Source of the DNA: Bacteroidota bacterium
Lineage (GTDB): Bacteria; Bacteroidota; Bacteroidia; UBA8524
DNA: 64,000 nt
Assembly (NCBI GenBank): GCA_008933805.1
Contig: WBUH01000003.1
Span: forward strand, 212,970-276,969
Reading direction: 5' to 3'
The notes below the pieces were generated by a model. The model did no database searches, was not told the origin of the DNA, and saw only the letters and a list, made by a program, of their open reading frames with translations. Positions 45,515-54,888 of the stretch are shown one piece after another; position 1 is the first letter of the stretch; every line of letters starts with the position of its first letter. The position numbers were made by a program, and so were the translations under genes.

Positions 45515-45911
45515 GTTGTTGCATTGTATTATCGGCGGGAATATGCTTAGTTGACAACATATTACAGTTACCGTTAAACTCCGCTCCCGACTCTACCACC
45601 AACTTATTAACTGTTACATCACCGTGAACTTTAGCAGTGCCTTTTAAGAAAAGTGTCTCTGTAACGGTAATTTTACCTGTAACTGTGCCTGATATATCGG
45701 CATTCTGCGCCTCAATATCGCCTTTGATAACGCTTGATGCGCCTATAACCACCCTTGCTTTTGATAGTATGGTGCCTTTTATATTGCCATCAATACGTAT
45801 ATCACCGTTTGAGTTAACGTCGCCGGTAATATCTGTACCTACACCTATTATGTTGATTGAAGCTGAAGGTGCATCCGCATTGCGGCTTTTAGTTTCTTTA
45901 TTAAACATCAT
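45468..45911 (-). CDS. Bactofilin (cytoskeletal polymer protein)
   Basis: 147 residues, typical size. The core (about 20-115) is a right-handed beta-helix domain: INIIGVGTDITGDVNSNGDI, RIDGNIKGTILSKARVVIGA, SSVIKGDIEAQNADISGTVT, GKITVTETLFLKGTAKVHGD. Short disordered tails flank it. Bactofilins polymerise without nucleotide on the inner membrane and often organise peptidoglycan hydrolases. The upstream membrane protein gene at 46035 resembles the anchor part of M23 peptidases that pair with bactofilins. A TATTTTTG box at 45977-45984 gives it a promoter of its own, and its leader has an SD-like AAAAAGGAGA. Confidence 0.93.
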   Translation of the reverse strand: MMFNKETKSRNADAPSASINIIGVGTDITGDVNSNGDIRIDGNIKGTILSKARVVIGASSVIKGDIEAQNADISGTVTGKITVTETLFLKGTAKVHGDVTVNKLVVESGAEFNGNCNMLSTKHIPADNTMQQHGRTAPKAIKTEADS

Positions 45912-45976
45912 TAAAAAAGATTAACCGAAGTGTGTGTGTTAAGTATCTCCTTTTTAAAAAAGGATTTCGAAGATAG

Positions 45977-45984
45977 CAAAAATA
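45977..45984 (-). promoter_or_regulatory. -7 box (TATTTTTG) upstream of bactofilin and the atp genes
   Basis: TATTTTTG followed by C on the minus strand, about 66 nt upstream of the bactofilin ATG. It could drive the bactofilin-atpZ-like-atpB-EFHAG run. Confidence 0.55.
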
Positions 45985-46034
45985 AACCCGCAAACCAAAC
46001 AAAGCTTGGGGCAGGTACACCCCCACCCTATTAA

Positions 46035-46412
46035 CTAAGGCGTTTGCTGGGTTGGCTTAATACTGTCTGCACGTTCAAAACGTCCCTCAAGCACCTTTTC
46101 CATGTTCTGCCATTTCTCATAGCAGCGGTTATTGGCACGCTCTAATGAATCAATGCGCGCTTCCTGCTCCATTTGCATGCGCAGGTAATCTGTTTTATCA
46201 AAACCGGGGATATACTCTTTCAGCGGAGTGTAAAAAAGCAGCAATACAATAAACGTAGTAAACACCACCAGCAACATACTAAACAGTATAAAAACGTTCA
46301 TCGGCTTCAACACAACAGATGCCCGCTCTTGCAAAGTACCATCGTTCATTATTATCAGGCGGTACTTGTTCTTTAGCCGTTTTATAAACCGTTTATTTTT
46401 ACCTTTTGCCAC
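46035..46412 (-). CDS. Membrane anchor domain of bactofilin-linked M23 peptidases, without the peptidase
   Basis: 125 residues starting at GTG. A basic N-terminus with RLKNKYRLIIMNDGTLQERA, one membrane helix (about 38-61, VFILFSMLLVVFTTFIVLLL), the segment FYTPLKEYIPGFDKTDYLRM and a short coil make up the N-terminal part I recall from Bacteroidota M23 metallopeptidases encoded next to bactofilin genes. The LytM/M23 catalytic domain (HxxxD ... HxH) is absent: a stop follows the coil, and the 123 nt downstream hold no continuation. It is either a natural stand-alone anchor or a product of domain loss. A TAGGTTTG box lies 37 nt upstream of the GTG. Confidence 0.72.
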   Translation of the reverse strand: MAKGKNKRFIKRLKNKYRLIIMNDGTLQERASVVLKPMNVFILFSMLLVVFTTFIVLLLFYTPLKEYIPGFDKTDYLRMQMEQEARIDSLERANNRCYEKWQNMEKVLEGRFERADSIKPTQQTP

Positions 46413-46448
46413 TACTTCGTATAAAACCGTTTGGGGTGATTACTTCTT

Positions 46449-46456
46449 CAAACCTA
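46449..46456 (-). promoter_or_regulatory. -7 box (TAGGTTTG) of the gene at 46035-46412
   Basis: TAGGTTTG on the minus strand ends 36 nt before the GTG start at 46412. Confidence 0.55.
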
Positions 46457-46541
46457 CGTATTTTGGGCAATAATAAGGTAATACCCTAAACTAATATTGC
46501 GAAAGTATCGTTATGTAGTATATTTATCTGCTTAAATGAAA

Positions 46542-46549
46542 TAATTTTG
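46542..46549 (+). promoter_or_regulatory. -7 box (TAATTTTG) of porW/sprE
   Basis: TAATTTTG followed by C, 41 nt before the TTG start at 46591. It is divergent to the box at 46449-46456. Confidence 0.6.
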
Positions 46550-46590
46550 CAACTTTACAGTTAGTACTTACGGACGGAAAACAAGAGGTT

Positions 46591-49284
46591 TTGAACTTAG
46601 TCAAACAAACATATATAAAGGCATTAGGACTGGCGGCATTGCTTATTATCACAGTTAGCTGTAATAAAAACAGTACCAGTTGGATGAACCGCAAATACCA
46701 AAACATGGTATCGCGGTACAACGTATATTATAATGGCACGGAGAAGTTGAAAGAGGTGCAGCTTAACCTTGCACTTAACCACAAAGACAACTACAACGAG
46801 GTGTTGGATGTTTTCCCATACGGGGATGAACAACAAGCCAAAGCACAGGAAGCCACGCTTGACGAGGTGATTAAAAAAGGGTCGAAAATTATCCTTAACC
46901 GTCCTGTGAGCAAATGGGTAGACGATGCTTATCTGCTGGTGGGCAAAGCCTACTTTTTTAAAGCCGATTACTACGCCGCCATCGAGACTTTTCAGTACAT
47001 CAACACCAGGTATAAAAACACCCCTATAGCTCAAGAAGCCACTGTATGGATTTTAAAATCATACATTATGCTGAAACGCTATAACGATGCCGAAGCATTA
47101 TCAGGTCTTATACGTAACAGCGCCGCTCTGCCCCCTGCTTTGGTAGGTATGTTTGCCGCCGCCACTGCCGAGGTTTACAATAAGCAACACAAGTACGAGC
47201 CTGCACTGGATGAAATGCGTACTGCACTTTCAAAAACTAAAAAACGCTCGGTAAGGGCACGTTATACCTATATCACCGCCCAATTGCACGAACGTTTGGG
47301 CAGGCCTGATTCAGCCAAGTATTATTTGCAAAAAGTACTGAAACTGAACCCTACCTATGATATGGCCTTCAATGCCAAAATAAGTCTTGCCCGTAACTAC
47401 GACCCCAAAGATAACGGACAGGTACGCAGTGCCCGCCGCTATTTGAGAAGTATGTTGAGGGACGATAAGAACATCAGCTATTTCGACCAGATTTATTACC
47501 AACTGGCCATGATTGAGAAAAGCGAAGGCAATACGGACAGAGCCATTGATAACTTTAAACTTTCGCTTCAAAACTCTCAAAGCAATAAAAACCAACAAGC
47601 CTTGTCGTATTTGGCAATGGCCGATATCTACTTTAACAAGCCTGATTACACACTTTCGCAGTTGTACTATGATAGCACTGTGCGTGTAATTGAACCCGGT
47701 TTTTACGATTATAAAAACATCATCAAGAAACAATCGGTTCTTTCTGAATTGATAAAATACAAAGTGATTGTGGCACGCGAAGACAGTTTGCAAAAGCTGG
47801 CTGCCCTATCTCCATCCGATCTTGATAAAAAAGTTGACCGCTGGATAAAAGAAGAGGAACAACAACGCAAAAAGGCTGAGGAGCAAAAAGAAAAAGACAA
47901 GCAAAATGCGAACCCCGGGGGTGGCGGTTTACCCGGCTTTCCCGGACAGCCCGGCCTTGGCGGCCAACAACCTCAACCACAAGGTTCAGGCTCTAATTGG
48001 TATTTCTACAGCCAACAGCAACTTAGCATAGGCTACACTGATTTTATCCGTAAGTGGGGTAATCGTAAAATGACTGACGACTGGCGTTACAGCCAAAAGG
48101 AGAAGGATATGTTTACAACAATGCCTAATCCTAGCGACCCTATTAAAAAAGACCCGGGCGGAAGCAATACTGATACCTCTAGCCAACAAGTAAACGGTGG
48201 CGAAAATAACGACGAATTGAATAAACGTCTTGCCGATATACCCGAAGCAAAACGCAGGTTTTATAAAGACATTCCTTTTACTGATGATGAAAAGGCCCGC
48301 TCAAACGCCAAGATTGCGGATGCTCTTTACAACATTGGTATTATTTATCTTGAAAAACTAACCGATATGCCCGAAGCCATTAATGCGTTTGAAACCCTTG
48401 TTTCACGCTTTGCGGGCAGTGAGTACGAACCAAGGGCATATTACTACCTACACAAAATTTACAAGACTGATAACCCGGCAAAAGCCGCTGAGTATAAAAA
48501 CCTGCTGATAACCAAATACCCTGATACTGATTACGCCTTGTTAGTTAACGACGGTACAATTACTACTAAGGGCACTGCGGGGGTTGATTGGCGTAAAACC
48601 GACTTTTACAATACTACTTACGGACTGTTTACAAACGGCCGCTACAATGAAGTGAAAAGTCGCCGTACAGTGGCCGATACAATGCTTGCAGGCACATCTA
48701 TGATGCCTAAGTATGAGTTGCTGTATGCCATGAGCGTGGGTAAAACTGAGAGCAAAGAGAATTACCGCAAGGAACTGGAAAAAATAATAGAGCAATACCC
48801 TGCTACCGAAATTGGACAAAGGGCAAAAGACTTGCTGGATGCTGTTTCAAAACACGAAATAAAAGATACTGCATCAAACAGTGTGGCACCAGTACGCGAT
48901 ACCCGCGAAGACTTGTTTAAATACGAACAAGACGGGCAGCATTATACCATTGTAATACTACCCGGTGCTAAGGCCGATATGAACTCTATACGTATTAAAA
49001 TTGCCAACTACAACGAATCAACTTACCCGGGCAAAGAGTTTGAGGTGGTGGCAGGTTTGTTAAATGCTACTCACAGGATTTTATTAATACGTACCTTTGA
49101 AAGTCGTGATAAAGCTAAGGACTACGCAAAAGACCTTGAGAAGTTCCATGCAATGTTTTTAGGCACCATCGAAAAAAAGGAAACGGAGTATCTTACCATC
49201 ACCCCAAACAACTACGCAGAGTTGTTGAAAATGAAAGAACTAGGTCCGTATTTAAGTTTTTATAAACGCTACTACAGCAAATAA
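46591..49284 (+). CDS. porW: T9SS-associated TPR lipoprotein PorW/SprE
   Basis: 897 residues starting at TTG. A lipoprotein signal (KALGLAALLIITVSC) with the lipidated Cys at residue 24 is followed by NRKYQNMVSRYNVYYNGTEK, which is typical of SprE/PorW, then TPR repeats over about residues 40-420 (VDDAYLLVGKAYFFKADYYA, AIETFQYINTRYKNTPIAQE), a low-complexity Gly/Pro/Gln linker near 430-470, and a C-terminal TPR region with IGIIYLEKLTDMPEAINAFE. PorW/SprE is needed for type IX secretion and, in gliders, motility, linking PorK/N rings to the translocon. This fits the T9SS cargo encoded in the same window. It lies 2 nt before the PBP gene. Confidence 0.88.
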   Translation: MNLVKQTYIKALGLAALLIITVSCNKNSTSWMNRKYQNMVSRYNVYYNGTEKLKEVQLNLALNHKDNYNEVLDVFPYGDEQQAKAQEATLDEVIKKGSKIILNRPVSKWVDDAYLLVGKAYFFKADYYAAIETFQYINTRYKNTPIAQEATVWILKSYIMLKRYNDAEALSGLIRNSAALPPALVGMFAAATAEVYNKQHKYEPALDEMRTALSKTKKRSVRARYTYITAQLHERLGRPDSAKYYLQKVLKLNPTYDMAFNAKISLARNYDPKDNGQVRSARRYLRSMLRDDKNISYFDQIYYQLAMIEKSEGNTDRAIDNFKLSLQNSQSNKNQQALSYLAMADIYFNKPDYTLSQLYYDSTVRVIEPGFYDYKNIIKKQSVLSELIKYKVIVAREDSLQKLAALSPSDLDKKVDRWIKEEEQQRKKAEEQKEKDKQNANPGGGGLPGFPGQPGLGGQQPQPQGSGSNWYFYSQQQLSIGYTDFIRKWGNRKMTDDWRYSQKEKDMFTTMPNPSDPIKKDPGGSNTDTSSQQVNGGENNDELNKRLADIPEAKRRFYKDIPFTDDEKARSNAKIADALYNIGIIYLEKLTDMPEAINAFETLVSRFAGSEYEPRAYYYLHKIYKTDNPAKAAEYKNLLITKYPDTDYALLVNDGTITTKGTAGVDWRKTDFYNTTYGLFTNGRYNEVKSRRTVADTMLAGTSMMPKYELLYAMSVGKTESKENYRKELEKIIEQYPATEIGQRAKDLLDAVSKHEIKDTASNSVAPVRDTREDLFKYEQDGQHYTIVILPGAKADMNSIRIKIANYNESTYPGKEFEVVAGLLNATHRILLIRTFESRDKAKDYAKDLEKFHAMFLGTIEKKETEYLTITPNNYAELLKMKELGPYLSFYKRYYSK

Positions 49285-49286
49285 TT

Positions 49287-51632
49287 ATGGCTGATAAGCA
49301 ACCCAAAAAGAAACGTCACCCATTGGTGAGGTTTGCATTATTTTTCTGGATAGGGCTGATGGCCCTTTCTGTTTTTATACTGCTGCTGTTTGCAGGTATC
49401 AGTTTCGGTATGTTGGGCAAGCTGCCCGATATACAACAGCTTGAAAACCCTCAAACTTTTTTGGCTTCGGAAGTTTATAGCCAAGACGGGGCTTTGCTGG
49501 GTAAATACTATTACGAAAACCGCTCAAACGCCACCTATGAAGAGCTTAGTCCCAACCTGCTAAATGCGCTGGTAGCCACTGAAGATGCCCGCTTTTACAA
49601 ACACGCAGGGATTGACGTACGCGGATTGGGGAGGGTATTTTTGAAAACCGTAATTCTTCGTCAGCGTAGTTCGGGCGGAGGTAGTACCATTACACAGCAG
49701 TTAGCACTTAATCTTTTCTCAGACGCAAGGGCAAACACGCTTATTGAGCGCATCAAACAAAAACTGAAAGAATGGGTAATTGCCATACAGCTTGAAAAAC
49801 GTTATACCAAAGAAGAGATTATCACCATGTACCTTAATACGGTGCAATTTTCAGGCAACTCATACGGGATAAAAAGTGCCACCAAAGTATTCTTTAATAC
49901 TTCACCCGATAAACTTACTGTAGACCAAGCTGCGGTGCTGGTTGGAGTACTGAAAGCTATCTCTAAATACAACCCAAAGCTTAATCCTGATAACGCATTG
50001 AACCGTCGTAACGTGGTAATGAACCAAATGAAACGTTACGGATACTTGAGCTCTGAGCAATACGACTCATTGAAAGTGCTGCCCATTGTACTTAATTACC
50101 AAGATGATACCCACAACGAGGGGCAGGCAACTTATTTCCGCGAATACCTTAGGCAATACCTAAACGCACAAGAACCTGAAAGGGATGATTATTTAGACAA
50201 GTATGCTTACGAGATTGATAAGTATTACTGGGAAAACAACCCGTTTTACGGCTGGATTAACAAAAACACCAAGCCTGACGGCAGCAAATATGATTTGTAC
50301 CGAGACGGATTGAAAATATATGTAACTCTTGACAGTCGATTGCAACGTTATGCCGAAAAAGCGGTTGATCAACACATGACCGACTTGCAAAAATCGTTTA
50401 ACCAGCACTGGAAAAACAGCTCACCTTGGGGCAACGACAACGAGTTTATCCCTTTAGCCATAAAACGTACTGAACGCTACCGACTAATGAAAGCCGATGG
50501 TGCCAGTGAGGATGAGATAAACAAGGCATTTAACCGCAAAAGCAAGATGCGTATATATACCCACGGTGGCGAAAAGGATACAACAATGACTCCTTTAGAT
50601 TCTGTGAAGTATTACAAGTATTTTGCCCAAACAGGTTTTATGTCGATGGACCCAAAATCAGGCGCAATTAAGGCTTGGGTAGGAGGCATCAATCATAAGT
50701 ATTTTAAATTCGACCACGTAAATATCCATGCCACAAGGCAGGTAGGCTCTACCTTTAAGCCTTTTGTGTACTCAAAATACGTTTCTGAAACCAAAGATAT
50801 ATGTAAGCGTTTGCCCAACACCCGTTCAAGCATCATCTTAGATGACGGAACGGTGTGGGAGCCGCAAAACTCTGACGGTAAAGAAACCGAATCGGAACCA
50901 TTGTACAGGGCACTGGCGTTATCGTTGAATAATGTTACGGTAAACATTATGAAACAGCTTGACCCCAATGCGCCAAAAGTGGTGCGCCAAACCGCCCAAA
51001 GCATGGGCATACGCAACCACTTGGAAGACGTGTACTCGATTTGTTTGGGAGTATCTAACCTTTCGTTGTATGAAATGGTAGGTGCTTTCTCAACCTTTGC
51101 CAACAAGGGCAGCTATACCGAGCCTTATTTTATTGCCAAGATTGAAGATAAAAGCGGTGCAATGATTACCGGTAATGTGATGCCTCCTACGCACGAAGCA
51201 TTGAATGAAAAAACAGCCTTTTTGATGCTTAAAATGATGCAACGGGTTACCACAGGCGGTACGGGCTCGCGTTTACGTTTTAAATATGGTATTGATTACA
51301 ACATACCTATTGCGGGCAAAACAGGTACTACACAAAACAACAGCGACGGCTGGTTTATTGGTATTACCCCTGATTTAGTTTCGGGTGCTTGGGTAGGTTG
51401 GGACGATATGAAAATACGCTTCCGCAGTACTGATTTGGGGCAAGGTGCAGCAATGGCTTTACCCATCTTTGCTTATTATATGAAGAGTGCCTATGCTGAT
51501 GAGTCGATTAAAATAAGTAAGGGCGATTTTGAGCCGCCAAAAGATACTGAGGGGCTTATTTATGACTGCAAAAAAGAGGACGATGAGGCAGGCGAAGGAG
51601 GGGTCGACGGTCAATCTTTATTTGATAAGTAA
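49287..51632 (+). CDS. Class A penicillin-binding protein (PBP1A-type)
   Basis: 781 residues. A short cytoplasmic part and one membrane helix (about 12-38) precede the glycosyltransferase domain (GT51) with ATEDARFYKHAGIDVRGLGR and GGGSTITQQLALNLFSDARA (about 108-150). The transpeptidase domain has the active Ser in VGSTFKPFVYSKY (SxxK, about 486), SLNNVTVNIM (SxN) and GKTGTTQNNSDGWFIG (KTG, about 676). The enzyme polymerises glycan strands and crosslinks peptides in the periplasm. The C-terminus is an acidic tail (DCKKEDDEAGEGGVDG). It begins 2 nt after porW, so peptidoglycan synthesis and T9SS assembly are co-transcribed here. A strong terminator follows. Confidence 0.95.
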   Translation: MADKQPKKKRHPLVRFALFFWIGLMALSVFILLLFAGISFGMLGKLPDIQQLENPQTFLASEVYSQDGALLGKYYYENRSNATYEELSPNLLNALVATEDARFYKHAGIDVRGLGRVFLKTVILRQRSSGGGSTITQQLALNLFSDARANTLIERIKQKLKEWVIAIQLEKRYTKEEIITMYLNTVQFSGNSYGIKSATKVFFNTSPDKLTVDQAAVLVGVLKAISKYNPKLNPDNALNRRNVVMNQMKRYGYLSSEQYDSLKVLPIVLNYQDDTHNEGQATYFREYLRQYLNAQEPERDDYLDKYAYEIDKYYWENNPFYGWINKNTKPDGSKYDLYRDGLKIYVTLDSRLQRYAEKAVDQHMTDLQKSFNQHWKNSSPWGNDNEFIPLAIKRTERYRLMKADGASEDEINKAFNRKSKMRIYTHGGEKDTTMTPLDSVKYYKYFAQTGFMSMDPKSGAIKAWVGGINHKYFKFDHVNIHATRQVGSTFKPFVYSKYVSETKDICKRLPNTRSSIILDDGTVWEPQNSDGKETESEPLYRALALSLNNVTVNIMKQLDPNAPKVVRQTAQSMGIRNHLEDVYSICLGVSNLSLYEMVGAFSTFANKGSYTEPYFIAKIEDKSGAMITGNVMPPTHEALNEKTAFLMLKMMQRVTTGGTGSRLRFKYGIDYNIPIAGKTGTTQNNSDGWFIGITPDLVSGAWVGWDDMKIRFRSTDLGQGAAMALPIFAYYMKSAYADESIKISKGDFEPPKDTEGLIYDCKKEDDEAGEGGVDGQSLFDK

Positions 51633-51654
51633 CAAACTGATTTATCTATAAATA

Positions 51655-51688
51655 AAAAAACCACCTGCAAAAACAGGTGGTTTTTTAT
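51655..51688. terminator. Bidirectional intrinsic terminator
   Basis: CCACCTG (51661-51667), loop CAAAAA, CAGGTGG (51674-51680), flanked by an A-run and a T-run, so it works for both convergent genes. Confidence 0.9.
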
Positions 51689-51711
51689 TATCGTTTGAGT
51701 AGTTGTTTTGT

Positions 51712-52640
51712 CTAGTACAAACTATTCGTATTTCTATTACCGGGGTTGTTGTTGTACCAATTGGTGTAGCCACTGCCTCCTGATATGGCCCAATCGTCAA
51801 AGAAGTTATATCCGCTGGTGATAGGTGTCTTTTCAACCGGATACACAAAGTTTTCAGGTATCAGTATTGCCCAAGGCATACCGTTGCTGTTTTTGTAATA
51901 AATATTGTTGCTGGGGTTTGTGCGGTCAACATAAGTGCCGAATAGCGATGTGTTCGCTAAGTCTGTAGGTTTAAAATTACCCAAGTGTATTTCATATCCT
52001 CTACGTTTATTAGTAAACATAAAGGGATTAAATTTATCAATACTCAACTTGCTTCCCTCTACAGGTGTGCTTAGAGCAATGTTAATATAAATAGAATCCG
52101 ATGCGTAAAGAGGGTTTGTTTTGATGGTATTAAACATCGACCCGCCCATGCGATGCAAAGTAGGCTCAGGACTATCGTAGCAAATAATAACGGCTTTGCT
52201 CTGGCCTGCTTCGGTATTATTAGCGTTGCGGGTAATCAGGTTTTGAGTAAGCACTTGGCCTGTTACGCTGGCAATATCGGCAGGCACTAACTCATCCAAT
52301 TGAAAACCAAAACCATTTACATACGAACCCCCGATGGCTTTCACTTTCATCTTTATTTTAATATCCACCACCTTGTTATCAGCATTATATACTTGTTGAA
52401 TATTAAATGCCAATACCAAATCATTAAAATCATAATCGGCAAGAGTTGGCCATAAATCTTCAAAAGCAAGCGTGGCTGTTGTTACAGCACTTGGATAGTA
52501 GCTGTTAAAAGCACGGTTAGCGTCGTTAGGATATTCGTCTTGGCTATCCATCACACCATCATTATCGGTATCGGCAGAACTATATGACCCAAAACCTTCA
52601 GGGTTGCAAGTGCTGGTTGGGATATATCCCGCACAGCTTG
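51712..52640 (-). repeat. 3' half of a direct repeat: LruC C-terminal coding region, copy 1
   Basis: Near-identical at the protein level and close at the DNA level to 53960-54888. Both code for the CNPEGFG-DTDNDG-LruC part. Boundaries are approximate. Confidence 0.75.
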
Positions 52641-53946
52641 CTAATGCCGGAGTTTGCAACGTTCCTGCGTTGTTTTCAAGACCATTGGCATCACATAAAT
52701 CAACGTTACCTTTAAGTGTGGTTCCGCTTCCAAAATTTGTAATACTGTTAACTTTTATTTTACTACGTGCAGTACTTCCTGCACCATCAATTACCCCATC
52801 TATAAACTGTAATTCATCAACTGTTATTTGTGCGCTATTGCCTAACGTAATTGAAGGAATAAGTTGGCCTGGCCCCCAGCTTACTTGCGTAAATATTCCA
52901 TCAACTTTTAAATATCCATTGTTTATTATAGTTGCATTAGACTCTGAATTTACGGTAGATTGAAAAAAGCAATTATTCTCTAACACTCCTTTGTCGGTAA
53001 CATACAGCCCTTTTGCTTTTACGTAGTTATTGTTTATAAACTTACATACAGGACTGCCCCAAATAAAAATTGGCCCATTGGCAGTTATAATATCGCCATT
53101 GTTTGTATAAATACCATCCAGTACTTTTATACCTGCACCATAAACTTTGCCATAGTTTTCGCCAATACCGCCACCATAAAAATCATAATCTGATGTAGTT
53201 GTTAAACTATCGCTGTAGTTTATAATTTTTCCGCCTTGTGTAATTATAGAATAAACGGTGAGAATGGTGTTTTCAAGAAAATAGACCTCACCGTCATCAA
53301 ATGTATGCACCTCATAAAAGTTTCCGCTGGCACAAACTTTTGCTACACCGCCCTTATTTACCGTTAAATCTATAGAACCGCTTATTGTACCTGTAATGCA
53401 GGCTACATCTCCGCTATCCACGGTAATGTTGCTGCTTGGGTTGTTATAGGTTACGGTACAACCGGTGCTACAATTCATCCCTGAGCTTTTCTTAGTGATG
53501 ATATACGGTGCTTTTGTTTGACTACCATTGAATACTGCTGCTGCAAATTGGTTGGCTTTTACCTTCTCAAACTGACTGCTGCCATCGGGATTTATTTTTT
53601 CTATGTAGATAAACTCTTCCCATGCTGGTATTTGGAGGGTATTGGCATATTCACCGTTTGCGTTGGTTGCCCCTGTACTTATCAGTTTACCTGTTGTGGG
53701 AACATCACCATACACTTTAATCACGTATCGCTCGCCTGCCTTGGCATCGGCTACTTTAACACGTACATTTAAGGTTTTTTCAGACGAAAAATTAAAATTG
53801 GCCGGCACCACCAAGTCTTTAGCCTCTATAGTTACCGCCGAAGCGTTGGTGGATGAGGGGCTGTCGGTTTGCGGAGTATCCCGCTTACAACTTGCAATCA
53901 ATACTAAGGTAGCACAAAGCAACCCCATGATTTTAATACGGTTCAT
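51712..53946 (-). CDS. LruC-domain lipoprotein with beta-helix-like core (copy 1)
   Basis: 744 residues from MNRIKIMGLLCATLVLIASC, a lipoprotein signal with the lipidated Cys at residue 20; the frame is open further upstream but there it only overlaps the neighbouring gene's end. Residues about 35-150 are a beta domain (VPANFNFSSEKTLNVRVKVA, GERYVIKVYGDVPTTGKLIS). Residues about 165-435 are short repeats rich in N, G and I (NNGDIITANGPIFIWG, IINNGYLKVDGIF), likely a parallel beta helix. Then comes a thrombospondin-type Ca2+ site (DTDNDGVMDSQDEYPND) and the C-terminal LruC domain (FEDLWPTLADYDFNDLVLAF, YVNGFGFQLDELVPADIASV). It is probably a surface-exposed lipoprotein or adhesin. The N- and C-terminal parts nearly match the next gene. 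Confidence 0.85.
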   Translation of the reverse strand: MNRIKIMGLLCATLVLIASCKRDTPQTDSPSSTNASAVTIEAKDLVVPANFNFSSEKTLNVRVKVADAKAGERYVIKVYGDVPTTGKLISTGATNANGEYANTLQIPAWEEFIYIEKINPDGSSQFEKVKANQFAAAVFNGSQTKAPYIITKKSSGMNCSTGCTVTYNNPSSNITVDSGDVACITGTISGSIDLTVNKGGVAKVCASGNFYEVHTFDDGEVYFLENTILTVYSIITQGGKIINYSDSLTTTSDYDFYGGGIGENYGKVYGAGIKVLDGIYTNNGDIITANGPIFIWGSPVCKFINNNYVKAKGLYVTDKGVLENNCFFQSTVNSESNATIINNGYLKVDGIFTQVSWGPGQLIPSITLGNSAQITVDELQFIDGVIDGAGSTARSKIKVNSITNFGSGTTLKGNVDLCDANGLENNAGTLQTPALASCAGYIPTSTCNPEGFGSYSSADTDNDGVMDSQDEYPNDANRAFNSYYPSAVTTATLAFEDLWPTLADYDFNDLVLAFNIQQVYNADNKVVDIKIKMKVKAIGGSYVNGFGFQLDELVPADIASVTGQVLTQNLITRNANNTEAGQSKAVIICYDSPEPTLHRMGGSMFNTIKTNPLYASDSIYINIALSTPVEGSKLSIDKFNPFMFTNKRRGYEIHLGNFKPTDLANTSLFGTYVDRTNPSNNIYYKNSNGMPWAILIPENFVYPVEKTPITSGYNFFDDWAISGGSGYTNWYNNNPGNRNTNSLY
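53480..53946 (-). repeat. 5' part of the LruC gene repeat, copy 1
   Basis: Signal peptide and first beta domain; nearly identical to 55790-56251. The core between this and the 3' repeat is not conserved. Confidence 0.72.
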
Positions 53947-53959
53947 ATCTCTTTTATTT

Positions 53960-54888
53960 TTAATACAAATTGTTAGTGTTCCTGTTTCCGGGGCTGTTGT
54001 TGTACCAATTGGTGTAACCACTGCCTCCTGATATGGCCCAATCGTCAAAGAAGTTATATCCGCCTGTTATAGGAGTCTTTTCAATCGGATATACAAAATT
54101 TTCGGGTATCAGTATTGCCCAAGGCAGGCCATTGGCTGTTTTATAAAACTTGTTGTTACCTGGGTTTGTCCTATCATCAAAAGTTCCGAACAAACTTGTG
54201 TTTGCCAAATCCGTTGGGCGGTAGTTAGCCATGTGGATTTCGTATCCCCTCCTCTTATTGGTGAATATAAAAGGGTTGAATTTGTTAAAAGCTAGTTTAG
54301 ACGGAGCCTGCGGAGTGCTGAACACGATGTTTATCCTAATAGAGTCGGATGTGCCTGCTCCGTTAGTTTTAACGGTGTTAAACATCGAGCCGCCTGCACG
54401 ATTCAAAGTAGGCTCGGGACTATCGTAACAAATAATTACTGCTTTGCTTTGGCCGGCCTCTGTATTGTTGGCGTTACGGGTAATCAGGTTTTGGGTAAGC
54501 ACTTGGCCTGTTACGCTGGCAATATCAGCAGGAACTAACTCATCCAATTGAAAACCGAAACCGTTTACATACGAACCTCCGATGGCTTTTACGCGCATTT
54601 TTACTTTGTATTCAACTACTTCGTTGTTGGCATTTAATACTTGTTGTATGTTGAAGGCCAGTGCCAAATCATTAAAGTCATAATCGGCTTTTGCAGGCCA
54701 TAAATCTTCAAAGGCAACGGTTGCCGTGGTACTTGCATTAGGATAAAAACTGTTGAATGCACGGGTGGCGTCATTAGGGAATTCATCCAACAAATCTGAA
54801 ATACCATCATTATCTGTATCCTGTGGCGGTGCTGCACCAAAACCTTCGGGGTTACAGGTACTGGTGGGTATATAACCATCGCAGCTAA
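53960..54888 (-). repeat. 3' half of a direct repeat: LruC C-terminal coding region, copy 2
   Basis: Partner of 51712-52640, offset by 2248 bp, in the same orientation. Confidence 0.75.
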
